Origin: JACVRW01 sp035705985
Lineage (GTDB): Bacteria > Actinomycetota > Thermoleophilia > Solirubrobacterales > Thermoleophilaceae
Assembly: GCA_035705985.1 (NCBI GenBank)
Contig: DASSVP010000137.1
Location: 1 to 22,161 of the forward strand
Reading direction: 5' to 3'
Length of the DNA stretch: 22,161 nucleotides
Below the pieces are notes generated by a model, which made no database searches, was not told the origin of the DNA, and saw nothing but the letters and a program-made list of their open reading frames with translations. Shown here one piece after another: positions 14,582-21,225 of this stretch (position 1 is the stretch's first letter; each line of letters opens with the position of its first letter). A program made the position numbers and the translations under genes.

Positions 14582-16012
14582 CTATGGAGTCGTGAGCGTG
14601 GAGAGGTCCAGGTGAGGGGCGAGTCCCCGGACCGACGGCTCGGGAACGGCCGCGGAGTCTGTCAGAGCGGCCAGGGCGGCGTCGAGGGCGGCGCGGTGGT
14701 GCCGCATGCGCTCGGCGGGGTAGTCCGCCGCCAGGTCGCGCGTGACCATGAACGACCAGTCGCTCGCCTGGATCGCGAGCAGCTCGCGGGCCGCGCGCTC
14801 GAGCGCGGCGTGGGAGTTGTGGTGCGTCGCGGTGGCGGCGACGGTGCGCAGCTCGGCGGCGCGCGCCTCGAACGCGAGCTCGGCCACCGGCGGCGCGTCC
14901 CAGGTCGTGAAGTCCTTGCGGTGGCCCCAGGTGGACGAAGCGAGCTCGCGCGCCTCCGCCCCCACCAGCTCGATCCCGTCCGAGACGGTCGTCAGCCGCA
15001 CGCCCTGGCGCTCGGCCTCCTGGAACACCGCCGCCAGCCAGGCCAGTCCCTCGTACCACCAGTGGCCGAGCAGCTCCGTGTCGAGCGCGCAGCAGAGCAG
15101 GCCCCCGCGCTCGAGCTTGGCGGCGGCACGCTCGACGAAGTCGCGCGCGTGCTCGCCCGCGACCTTCACCGCCGCCCCGTGCTCGTACGGACGCCCCGCG
15201 TTGCTCCACGGCTTCAGGTCGTGCACGGTGCGGCCCCAGTAGTTGCGGTAGACGCCGTCCGCCGGGTAGCCGTCCGTGTCGTTCCAGACCAGCGAGACGG
15301 TCTCCCAGTCGATCGGCACCGCCGCCGGGCCCGGCTCCGTGGCGACCGGCAGGAGATGGTCGAAGCCCGGCACGCCGGTCTGGTCCACGCAGAAGGCGCG
15401 CACCCCGTGCTCGGCCAGTTCGCGCTCGAGCCCCGGCAGGTACGCGCACTCGGGCAGCCAGAAGCCGCCGCGCCAGTCGCCGAAGCGCTCGAGGTGGGCC
15501 GCGGTGCCGGTGGCCACCTGCAGCCGCAGCCCGGCGTCGGTTGCCATCAGCGGCAGCAGGGCGTGGGTCGCGGCCGAGGTCCAGAGCTCGACGCCGCCCA
15601 GTGCCCCGAAGGCCCGCACGAGGTCGCGGCCGTGCTGCTCGAAGCGCTCCTCCGCGCGCGTGTAGTCGCCCGCCGCGCGGCGCACCTCGGAAGCCAGCTC
15701 GCGCTCGCCCGCGGCGTCCAGCCCGGCGGCGTCCTCAGCGTGAATCGGCGCGCGCACCTCGCGCAGGAAGCGCAGGTAGCGATCGCCGGCGTCCCCCCTC
15801 ATCGCGTCGAGCTGGTCGCACAGCACCGGGGTGAGCCCGAGCGTGAGCGGCACGCCGTCGATCAGCTCGAGCAGCGGCAGGTAGACGCACGCGACGGCCT
15901 CCCAGAGCCACTCCTCGCCGAACGGCCACGTGCCGAAGCCCTCGACGTACGGCATGTGCGAGTGGAGCACGATCGCCAGCGCGCCCGGCCGCGCCTCCGC
16001 CGTGCCGCTCAC
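14582..16012 (-). CDS. GH57 1,4-alpha-glucan branching enzyme, Rv3031-like
   Basis: This 476-residue protein belongs to glycoside hydrolase family 57, branching-enzyme group, which makes alpha-1,6 branches in alpha-1,4-glucans in the cytoplasm. Motif 1 is LHSHMPYV (H17, H19). FWLPECAY carries the expected nucleophile E188, and LDTELLGHWWYEG carries the acid/base D311. The C-terminal helical part with STWGHRKDFTTW and ASDWSFMVTRD is typical of this group and of Rv3031. The start is GTG at 16010-16012, overlapping the stop of the CPBP gene as GTGA; the frame is open upstream but is antisense-like there. Together with the neighbouring GT4 enzyme and methyltransferase it would build a branched, methylated glucan. 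Confidence 0.92.
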   Translation of the reverse strand: MSGTAEARPGALAIVLHSHMPYVEGFGTWPFGEEWLWEAVACVYLPLLELIDGVPLTLGLTPVLCDQLDAMRGDAGDRYLRFLREVRAPIHAEDAAGLDAAGERELASEVRRAAGDYTRAEERFEQHGRDLVRAFGALGGVELWTSAATHALLPLMATDAGLRLQVATGTAAHLERFGDWRGGFWLPECAYLPGLERELAEHGVRAFCVDQTGVPGFDHLLPVATEPGPAAVPIDWETVSLVWNDTDGYPADGVYRNYWGRTVHDLKPWSNAGRPYEHGAAVKVAGEHARDFVERAAAKLERGGLLCCALDTELLGHWWYEGLAWLAAVFQEAERQGVRLTTVSDGIELVGAEARELASSTWGHRKDFTTWDAPPVAELAFEARAAELRTVAATATHHNSHAALERAARELLAIQASDWSFMVTRDLAADYPAERMRHHRAALDAALAALTDSAAVPEPSVRGLAPHLDLSTLTTP

Positions 16013-16827
16013 GCCGGCACCGGGCTCGGCCAGCGGCCGGCCTTCCACGGCACGACGAGGCAGGCCACGAGGACGGTAGCCCCGATCAGGACGGCGGGCA
16101 CCGGCACCACGGGCAGCATCGCCACGGTGTTGAACGCGGCGTGGATCGCGATCACGGCGAACAGCGAGCCGGTGCGCTCGTAGACGAGGCACTGCGCCAC
16201 CCCGAAGACCGCGATCACCGGCAGGATGATCGCCGTGTCGGTGCCCTGGAAGTGGAGCGCCCCGAACACGACCCCGTCGATGAGTGCCGCGAGCCAGACG
16301 CGCATCCGGGTGCGGAGGGCTCGATAGAAGAACGCGCGGAAGAAGAGCTCCTCCGCCACCGGCGCGACGACGATCACGGCCAGCGCGACGGCGAAGCCGC
16401 CCACGAGATTGTCCTCGCCGAGGTCCTCCACGTTGGTCGCGTCTACGTCGAGCAGCTCGATGTAGCCGAGCTCGAAGCCGATCATCAGCGCGAACGCGAG
16501 CACCGTCCAGCCAACGGTCGGCCACAGCCGGGTGGCGCGGATGCCGAAGTGCCAGCGCCGCGGGGTCCGCTTCGTGGACGCGAGCAGGAAGGCCGCGAGC
16601 AGCAGCAGCCCGTCCTGCACGAGCAGCAGCACGAGCAGGACGATCCCGGCGACGGCCTCGGACCAGCCGTACAGGAGCAGCACAGGTACCAGGGGGATGC
16701 CCGCGACCATCACGCCGCCGAGGCCGCCGAACAGCGCGGCCGGTGCGTGCCACGGCGGCCACGGCGGCCGTGCCGCCGCGGGCAGCTCCGGCGGGTCCGG
16801 CAGCGGCCGGCCGACGGCGGCGCTCAA
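16009..16827 (-). CDS. CPBP-family intramembrane metalloprotease (Rce1/Abi-like)
   Basis: This 272-residue polytopic protein carries all CPBP (Abi/Rce1-like) motifs within membrane helices: EELFFR (E159, E160, R164), FGALH (F188, H192) and HAAFN (H229, N233). These residues hold the metal and water in the eukaryotic and archaeal Rce1 proteases. About eight hydrophobic segments are seen after a proline-rich cytoplasmic start. The start is TTG at 16825-16827, overlapping the TGA of the methyltransferase gene as TTGA, and the stop overlaps GH57 as GTGA, so it is fully embedded in the glucan operon. It has no counterpart in the Rv3030-Rv3032 order. Family members can be proteases or non-proteolytic membrane factors; the substrate here is unknown. 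Confidence 0.88.
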   Translation of the reverse strand: MSAAVGRPLPDPPELPAAARPPWPPWHAPAALFGGLGGVMVAGIPLVPVLLLYGWSEAVAGIVLLVLLLVQDGLLLLAAFLLASTKRTPRRWHFGIRATRLWPTVGWTVLAFALMIGFELGYIELLDVDATNVEDLGEDNLVGGFAVALAVIVVAPVAEELFFRAFFYRALRTRMRVWLAALIDGVVFGALHFQGTDTAIILPVIAVFGVAQCLVYERTGSLFAVIAIHAAFNTVAMLPVVPVPAVLIGATVLVACLVVPWKAGRWPSPVPA

Positions 16828-17582
16828 GGGCGCAGCACCGCGACGAAGTCGAGCGCGCGGTCGAGCCGTCCCGCGCGGAGCGCGAAGTCGCGCGCCGAGA
16901 TGGCCGGTGTGAAGCGGTCGTAGAACGGCTTCGTGATCCCGAGCGCGGCGTGCACGCGGTCCCAGCCGGCCTTCAGCGCCAGCTCGTGAGCTCGCAGCAT
17001 GCGCGCGTGGAAGAGCCCCAGCAGCTCGACGTCGCCGAACACGCTCTCGCAGAGCTCGCGGAACTCGTCCGCGCGGTACTCCTTCAGGTGCCAGGGGTTG
17101 TCCGACTTCTCCTCCCCGGGGGGCGCGAGCGTCAGCACGTTGGGGGTGGACACGTACACGACGCCACCCGGCCTCAGCATCTCGCGGAAGTGGCGCAGGA
17201 TCCCCGCCGGGTCCGCCACGTGCTCGATCGTCTGGAGGAACACGACGGCGTCACACGGCTGGGACCAGCTCTCCACCAGCTCGCGCTCGAAGCGGATGCC
17301 CGGCCGGGTGTACTTGAGGCGCGCGTGCTCGTGCGCCTCCGGGTTGGCGTCGACCCCGGTCACGCGCCGCGCGCGGCGAGCGAGGACCTCGACGCCGTAG
17401 CCCTCGCCGCACGCCATGTCCACAACGTCGCGGCCCTGGCAGCGCTCGCCGACCCACTCGTAGACCGCCAGGTGGCGCCGGAACCAGTAGTTCTCGGCGG
17501 GCACGTCCGGCAGCGTCCGCTCGCCCGTGAGCTCGAGCGGCGGCACCCCCTCCGGCTGGGCTCTCTGGACCGTCTCCTGCAT
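16824..17582 (-). CDS. SAM-dependent methyltransferase, Rv3030-like (methylated glucan cluster)
   Basis: This 252-residue class I methyltransferase closely recalls mycobacterial Rv3030, the methyltransferase of the methylglucose lipopolysaccharide cluster. The shared N-terminal signature LTGERTLPDVPAENYWFRRH (residues 18-37) is the best link. SAM motif I is VVDMACGEGYG (53-63), with GVDAN, the central FLQTIEHV and LRPGGVVYVSTPN following. I chose the ATG at 17580-17582; an open frame extends upstream but overlaps the divergent methyltransferase promoter and start. It is the first gene of the operon with CPBP, GH57 and GT4. A TAGACT box lies 10 bases upstream. It would methylate glucose hydroxyls on the growing glucan; the position is not deducible. 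Confidence 0.88.
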   Translation of the reverse strand: MQETVQRAQPEGVPPLELTGERTLPDVPAENYWFRRHLAVYEWVGERCQGRDVVDMACGEGYGVEVLARRARRVTGVDANPEAHEHARLKYTRPGIRFERELVESWSQPCDAVVFLQTIEHVADPAGILRHFREMLRPGGVVYVSTPNVLTLAPPGEEKSDNPWHLKEYRADEFRELCESVFGDVELLGLFHARMLRAHELALKAGWDRVHAALGITKPFYDRFTPAISARDFALRAGRLDRALDFVAVLRP

Positions 17583-17592
17583 GGGCCGAGGC

Positions 17593-17609
17593 AGTCTAGG
17601 AGCTACTCT
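17593..17609. promoter_or_regulatory. Face-to-face -10 boxes in a 37-base divergent gap
   Basis: Between the divergent methyltransferase starts (17582 minus, 17620 plus) lie TAGACT on the minus strand (17593-17598) and TACTCT on the plus strand (17604-17609), each followed by 10 bases to its ATG. The -35 region of each promoter would fall in the other gene's start region, so only one direction can probably be occupied at a time. AGGAG-CTACT-CTCCT lies between them as a short dyad. Confidence 0.4.
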
Positions 17610-17619
17610 CCTCGCGCCC

Positions 17620-18528
17620 ATGCAGACGGCCGACACCATTCGGGACGCGAACGTCCGCTACCACGATCTCGCGGCTGAGCACTACGACTCGAAGTGGGGC
17701 ATCAACTACGGCGAGGTCGGCCAGGCGCAGGTCACCGGGAAGCTGCGAAAGGCGCTCGGGCACGAGCCGCGCCGCTACGCCCGCGCGCTCGAGATCGGCG
17801 CGGGCACGGGTTACTTCTCGCTGAACCTCCTGCGAGCCGGCGTGGTCGGCGAGGCCGTGGCCACCGACATCTCGCCCGGCATGCTGCAGCGGCTCGAGCG
17901 CTCGGCGACCGAGCTCGGGCTGTCCGTCGAGACCGCCGCCTGCGAGGCAACGGAGCTGCCCTTCCCCGACCGCTCGTTCGAGCTCGTCTTCGGCCACGCT
18001 GTGCTCCACCATGTCCCGGACCTCCAAACCGCGTTCGGCGAGTTCCGGCGCGTGCTGCGCCCGGGCGGCGTCGTGGCGTTCTGCGGCGAGCCCTCGTACT
18101 ACGGCGACCGCATCGCCTCATGGCCGAAGCGCGGCGCGATCGCGGTCGCTCCGCTGTGGCGCGCGCTGATGGGCGCGGCGCCGCGGCCATCGAACGGGAA
18201 CGGCATCGGCGGCTGGAGCGAGGAGGACCGGCTCGAGCAGGTCGTGGACGTACACGCGTTCACGCCGGGCGACCTCGGCGGGCACGCCCGCGCCGCCGGC
18301 TTCGAGGACGTCCGCGTCAGCGGCGAGGAGCTCGCGGCGAGCCTGTTCGGCTGGGCGAACCGGACGCTGGAGGCCTCAGCCGACCCGCTCGACGTGCCGT
18401 GGGCCTGGCGCGTGTACGCCTACCGCGGCTACCTGCTGCTCCAGACGCTGGACCGCTCGCTGCTCGAGCCGCGCCTGCCGGCCGCCCTCTTCTACAACCT
18501 GCTCATCTCCGGCCGCGTCCCGTCCTGA
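17620..18528 (+). CDS. SAM-dependent class I methyltransferase
   Basis: This 302-residue cytoplasmic methyltransferase shows SAM motif I ALEIGAGTGYFSLNLL (56-71), acidic ATDISPGML, the FPDRSFELVFGHAVLHHV segment and LRPGGVVAFCGEPS, all in the order of the Methyltransf_11 group. A C-terminal region of about 120 residues beyond the core (GWANRTLEASADP ... RAYRGYLLLQTLD-like helices) may bind the substrate. The ATG at 17620 follows a TACTCT box. Divergence from the Rv3030-like gene with a 37-base shared promoter suggests related expression; it may be a further O-methyltransferase for the same polymer, but unrelated small-molecule or lipid methylation is equally possible. The last 37 bases overlap the convergent YihY gene. 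Confidence 0.87.
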   Translation: MQTADTIRDANVRYHDLAAEHYDSKWGINYGEVGQAQVTGKLRKALGHEPRRYARALEIGAGTGYFSLNLLRAGVVGEAVATDISPGMLQRLERSATELGLSVETAACEATELPFPDRSFELVFGHAVLHHVPDLQTAFGEFRRVLRPGGVVAFCGEPSYYGDRIASWPKRGAIAVAPLWRALMGAAPRPSNGNGIGGWSEEDRLEQVVDVHAFTPGDLGGHARAAGFEDVRVSGEELAASLFGWANRTLEASADPLDVPWAWRVYAYRGYLLLQTLDRSLLEPRLPAALFYNLLISGRVPS

Positions 18529-19448
18529 TCGAGCGCGACGCGCGGCTCGGGCACGCCCGCGCGCACCGCCTCGAGCTGCGCGGCGAAGGCGAGCCCCACG
18601 AACAGGGCGATCGAGGTCAGGAACGTCCATAGGAGCACGCCGATCGTTCCGGCGATCGGGCCGTATGTCGCTCCAAAGGAATCGGTCACGTCCATGTAGA
18701 CCGCCAGCACGCCCATGAAGAACAGCCACAGGAGCACGGACACGCCGGCGCCGAACGCGAGCCAGGACGCCTCCGGCTGGCGGCGGCGCGGCGAGTACTC
18801 GAACAGGAGCGCCACCGACGCGATCGCGAACGCGACGCCGAGCGGCCAGCGCGCGATCTTCCAGACCGTGTCGAGCGTCTCGCCCCAGTCGAGCGTGTCG
18901 CGGATCGCCGCGCCGCCCATCAGCACGACGAGCGACAGCAGCGCGAGCACTCCGGCGGTCAGCGCCAGGCCCAGCCCCGCCAGGTACTTCCACAGGAAGG
19001 GCCGATCGCGCTCCACGCCGTAGATCCGGTTCGCCCCGCGCTCCACCTGCCCCATCGCGGACATCCCGGCGAGAGTCGCCGCGATGCCGCCGGCGGTGAG
19101 GGCCGTCTCGCCCGACTCATGGCCGCTCTCCGATCCGTGGCGGAGCGCCTCGGTGAGGATCTCGCCCGGCGCCCCCGGGGTGAGGTCCTGGATCGTGTCG
19201 CGCACGATGCGGGTGAAGTCGTCCTGACCGAGCGCCGCCGCGAGGCCCACCACCGCGATCAGTGCGGGGAGCAGCGTGAGCGTCACCTGGAAGGCGAGCG
19301 CGCGCGAATGGCTGAAGCCGTCGGCCGCGCGGAAGCGGACGATCGAGTCCACGAGCAGCCGCCGCCTGCCGGTCCGCCGAAGCGTCTCGAGCGCCTCGTC
19401 GCCCTCGAGCTCGCCGCGGGTCGCGGGCACCGAGCTGGCGGTGGTCAC
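18492..19448 (-). CDS. YihY/BrkB-family inner-membrane protein
   Basis: This 318-residue polytopic protein belongs to the YihY/virulence factor BrkB family (formerly 'ribonuclease BN'). The N-terminal RFRAADGFSHSRALAFQVTLTLLPALIAVVGLAAALG is characteristic in pattern: an amphipathic start, then the first helix. About six hydrophobic segments follow, including the conserved FSHSRALAFQ region near residue 45 and YGPIAGTIGVLLWTFLTSI near the end. The function is not settled for the family; envelope integrity and transport of lipids or small molecules have been proposed. The start is GTG at 19446-19448, three bases after the stop of the 35-residue gene, so the three genes form one operon. The polar C-terminal tail overlaps the convergent methyltransferase gene by 37 bases. 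Confidence 0.88.
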   Translation of the reverse strand: MTTASSVPATRGELEGDEALETLRRTGRRRLLVDSIVRFRAADGFSHSRALAFQVTLTLLPALIAVVGLAAALGQDDFTRIVRDTIQDLTPGAPGEILTEALRHGSESGHESGETALTAGGIAATLAGMSAMGQVERGANRIYGVERDRPFLWKYLAGLGLALTAGVLALLSLVVLMGGAAIRDTLDWGETLDTVWKIARWPLGVAFAIASVALLFEYSPRRRQPEASWLAFGAGVSVLLWLFFMGVLAVYMDVTDSFGATYGPIAGTIGVLLWTFLTSIALFVGLAFAAQLEAVRAGVPEPRVALDQDGTRPEMSRL

Positions 19449-19451
19449 GCG

Positions 19452-19559
19452 TCAGTTGAGGTTGATGACACCGAGCAGGAGTAGCAGGAAGACCGTCACC
19501 GCGGCGGACAGGAGCAGCGAGCCGCCGCAACCGAGGCGGTTCGAGAAGAACAGGAACAT
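19452..19559 (-). CDS. Small SNRLGC-type membrane protein, 35 residues
   Basis: This tiny gene starts at ATG 19557-19559 and encodes 35 residues: a short polar head FFSNRLGCGGSL followed by one hydrophobic helix rich in Leu and Val (about 14-32). I recall many actinobacterial small proteins with the same FFSNRLGCxGSL opening, although I know of no assigned function. The ATG directly abuts the TAG stop of the 61-residue gene, with no base in between. AGGAGG (19572-19577 on this strand) lies 12 bases upstream, a little far but perfect. The stop is three bases before the YihY start. Conservation of the head motif and operon position make translation likely. Confidence 0.72.
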   Translation of the reverse strand: MFLFFSNRLGCGGSLLLSAAVTVFLLLLLGVINLN

Positions 19560-19745
19560 CTAGCCGCCCCGCCTCCTGGTTGCCAGCCGGACGCCGAGCG
19601 CGCCGGCCGTCATGACGCCGAGCGGTATCGGCAGACAGCAGCCGCCCACGCGCACGTTCGTGCGCCGGCGCGGACGCCTCCAGCCGTACACGGGGCGCGG
19701 GCGCGGGCGCATCTGGTTGCGCAGCATTCGCTCGAAGGGATTCAC
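19560..19745 (-). CDS. Small Cys-Cys motif protein, 61 residues
   Basis: I do not know a function for this 61-residue protein. Its N-terminal half is strongly basic (RPRPRPVYGWRRPRRR), followed by GGCCLPIPLGVM, a short hydrophobic segment, and a basic tail. The CCLPIPLG element recalls other small actinobacterial proteins carrying a GCCLPIPLG-like motif, and may sit at the membrane or bind metal or lipid. The start is GTG at 19743-19745; an ATG a few codons later is possible. It leads the three-gene operon with the 35-residue protein and YihY, and diverges from the 323-residue gene over a 41-base gap. Confidence 0.6.
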   Translation of the reverse strand: MNPFERMLRNQMRPRPRPVYGWRRPRRRTNVRVGGCCLPIPLGVMTAGALGVRLATRRRGG

Positions 19746-19771
19746 CCGGCCCGGCTACCCGCCCGGCACGG

Positions 19772-19777
19772 TAAAAC
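19772..19777 (+). promoter_or_regulatory. Weak candidate -10 box before the 323-residue gene
   Basis: TAAAAC lies 9 bases before the ATG at 19787 in the otherwise GC-rich divergent gap. The last base departs from TAnnnT. There is no Shine-Dalgarno, so a near-leaderless start is plausible. Confidence 0.25.
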
Positions 19778-19786
19778 ACCGGGGTC

Positions 19787-20758
19787 ATGGAGGAACGTGT
19801 CGCACGAGCCGAGGATCTGCCGCCGCTCCAGCTGCGCGAGCTTCGGAAGCTCGACCTCGAGGAGCCGTCCGTGCCGGGCGGCAACGCACACGTCGCGGCG
19901 GCGAGCGGCGTGGTCAGGCGTGCCGAGTTCGTGTACGTGGTGGGCGACGACGAGCTGCACCTCGCCGTGTTCGACGCCACGTCGGGCGACCCCGGCCAGC
20001 TGAGACGCGCGCTGTCGGGCGAGCTGCCGCTGGACCCGGAGGAGCGCAAGAAGCACAAGCCGGATCTGGAGGCGATCACCACGCTGCCGCCGTTCAAGGG
20101 CCACCCGCACGGCGCGCTCCTCGGGCTGGGCTCGGGGTCGACACCCGAGCGCGACCGCGGCTTCGCCTGGGCGCTGGCCCCCGACGGTGGGCTCGACGGG
20201 GAGCCGGTGGAGCTCGACCTCCGGCCGCTGTACGAGTTGCTACGGAACGACCTCGAGGAGCTGAACGTCGAGGGTGCCGCGGTGATGGGCGACGAGCTCT
20301 GGCTGCTTCAGCGCGGGAACACCGAGCAGGGCGCGAACCTGGTCGTCGCGCTCTCGTGCTCCGAGGTGATCGACTCGCTCTCGCGCGACCGCACGCTCGC
20401 GGCCGAGGAGATGCGCCGCGTGCTGGCGTTCGACCTCGGCGAGCTCGAGGGCTGCCCGCTGACGTTCAGCGACGCGAGCGCGCTCGCCGGCGCGCTGCTG
20501 GTGTTCACCGCCTCGGCCGAGGACTCCGAGGGCACGTCCAAGGACGGCGCGATCCTTGGCTCCGTAGTGGGGACGATCGACGGCGCCGGCGAGGTCCGTC
20601 GCCTGCGCACGATCGACCGGAAGTACAAGGTGGAGGGAGTGCACGCCTTCCTCGACAACGGCGTGATCTCGATGACGCTCGTCTGCGACCAGGACGACCC
20701 GGAGGAGCCGTCGCCGCTCCTGTCGGCGACGATGGCGCTCGAGCCGGGCGCGGCCTAG
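19787..20758 (+). CDS. Uncharacterised 323-residue protein, possibly a beta-propeller
   Basis: I do not recognise this protein with confidence. It is soluble and acidic, with no signal peptide or membrane segment. Repeated strand-like stretches separated by turns (EFVYVVGDDELHLAVFD, GALLGLGSGSTPERDRGFAW, GAAVMGDELWLLQRGN, GALLVFTASAEDS, GVISMTLVCDQDDP) suggest a beta-propeller. The GLGSGST...RDRGF segment and the LQRGN segment are reminiscent of the uncharacterised DUF6929-type proteins, but I cannot check this. The ATG at 19787 has no Shine-Dalgarno and a weak TAAAAC box upstream. Its stop shares the bases CTAG with the stop of the convergent 153-residue gene. It diverges from the small-protein/YihY operon. 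Confidence 0.75.
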   Translation: MEERVARAEDLPPLQLRELRKLDLEEPSVPGGNAHVAAASGVVRRAEFVYVVGDDELHLAVFDATSGDPGQLRRALSGELPLDPEERKKHKPDLEAITTLPPFKGHPHGALLGLGSGSTPERDRGFAWALAPDGGLDGEPVELDLRPLYELLRNDLEELNVEGAAVMGDELWLLQRGNTEQGANLVVALSCSEVIDSLSRDRTLAAEEMRRVLAFDLGELEGCPLTFSDASALAGALLVFTASAEDSEGTSKDGAILGSVVGTIDGAGEVRRLRTIDRKYKVEGVHAFLDNGVISMTLVCDQDDPEEPSPLLSATMALEPGAA

Positions 20759-21216
20759 CCGCTCGAGGCGGCGAGCTTCCCCGACAGCTCGTCGAGCACG
20801 ACCTGCTCCTCCGCGGTCACTTCCTTGCCGCCGATGCCGAGCACGCCGCCCTCCTTCGCGGCGTGAGCCACGACGTCGGCCACGCGCAGGATGAAGTCGC
20901 GGTACGCCTGGGCCTCCTCCGGCGTGGCCGTCGCCTCCACCGTCCGGACCGCCTCCTCCACGCGCTGCGGAAGCTGTGCGCGCAGCTGGTCGGCCGGCCC
21001 CAAGTCGGCCGGGTCGATCCGCGGCGGGCTCTCGACCAGCGCCTGGATCAGCTCGCTCCCACCCTCGCTGCGCGCCTCGGCATATGCCTTGCCGAGCGCG
21101 ATGCTCTCGCGGATCACGCCGCCGCGGTCGGCGACCATGACCATCAGGGCCGCAAGCGCCGGTGCCTGCGCCACGCGCGCCCACTCCTCGGCGTTGAACT
21201 CGCTCTTCGTCGTCAT
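20755..21216 (-). CDS. Uncharacterised 153-residue helical protein
   Basis: I cannot name this protein. It looks soluble and mostly helical. It opens with FNAEEWARVAQAPALAALMVMVADRGG, a pattern I recall from small actinobacterial and cyanobacterial proteins of unknown function. A run of charged helices follows (PQRVEEAVRTVEATATPEEAQAY), then AAKEGGVLGIGGKEVTAEEQ at the C-terminus, where a small helix after 'TAEEQ' recurs in such proteins. GGAGG (21220-21224 on this strand) precedes the ATG by 3 bases. It begins 9 bases after the cupin stop, so it is in the cupin operon and probably shares its promoter. The link to the cupin may be functional, but nothing in the sequence tells how. Confidence 0.8.
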   Translation of the reverse strand: MTTKSEFNAEEWARVAQAPALAALMVMVADRGGVIRESIALGKAYAEARSEGGSELIQALVESPPRIDPADLGPADQLRAQLPQRVEEAVRTVEATATPEEAQAYRDFILRVADVVAHAAKEGGVLGIGGKEVTAEEQVVLDELSGKLAASSG

Positions 21217-21225
21217 TCGCCTCCG

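Noticed and set aside
14255..16183. 642-residue plus-strand open frame opposite GT4, GH57 and CPBP
   Set aside because: It crosses three well-supported genes on the other strand and has no recognisable domain.
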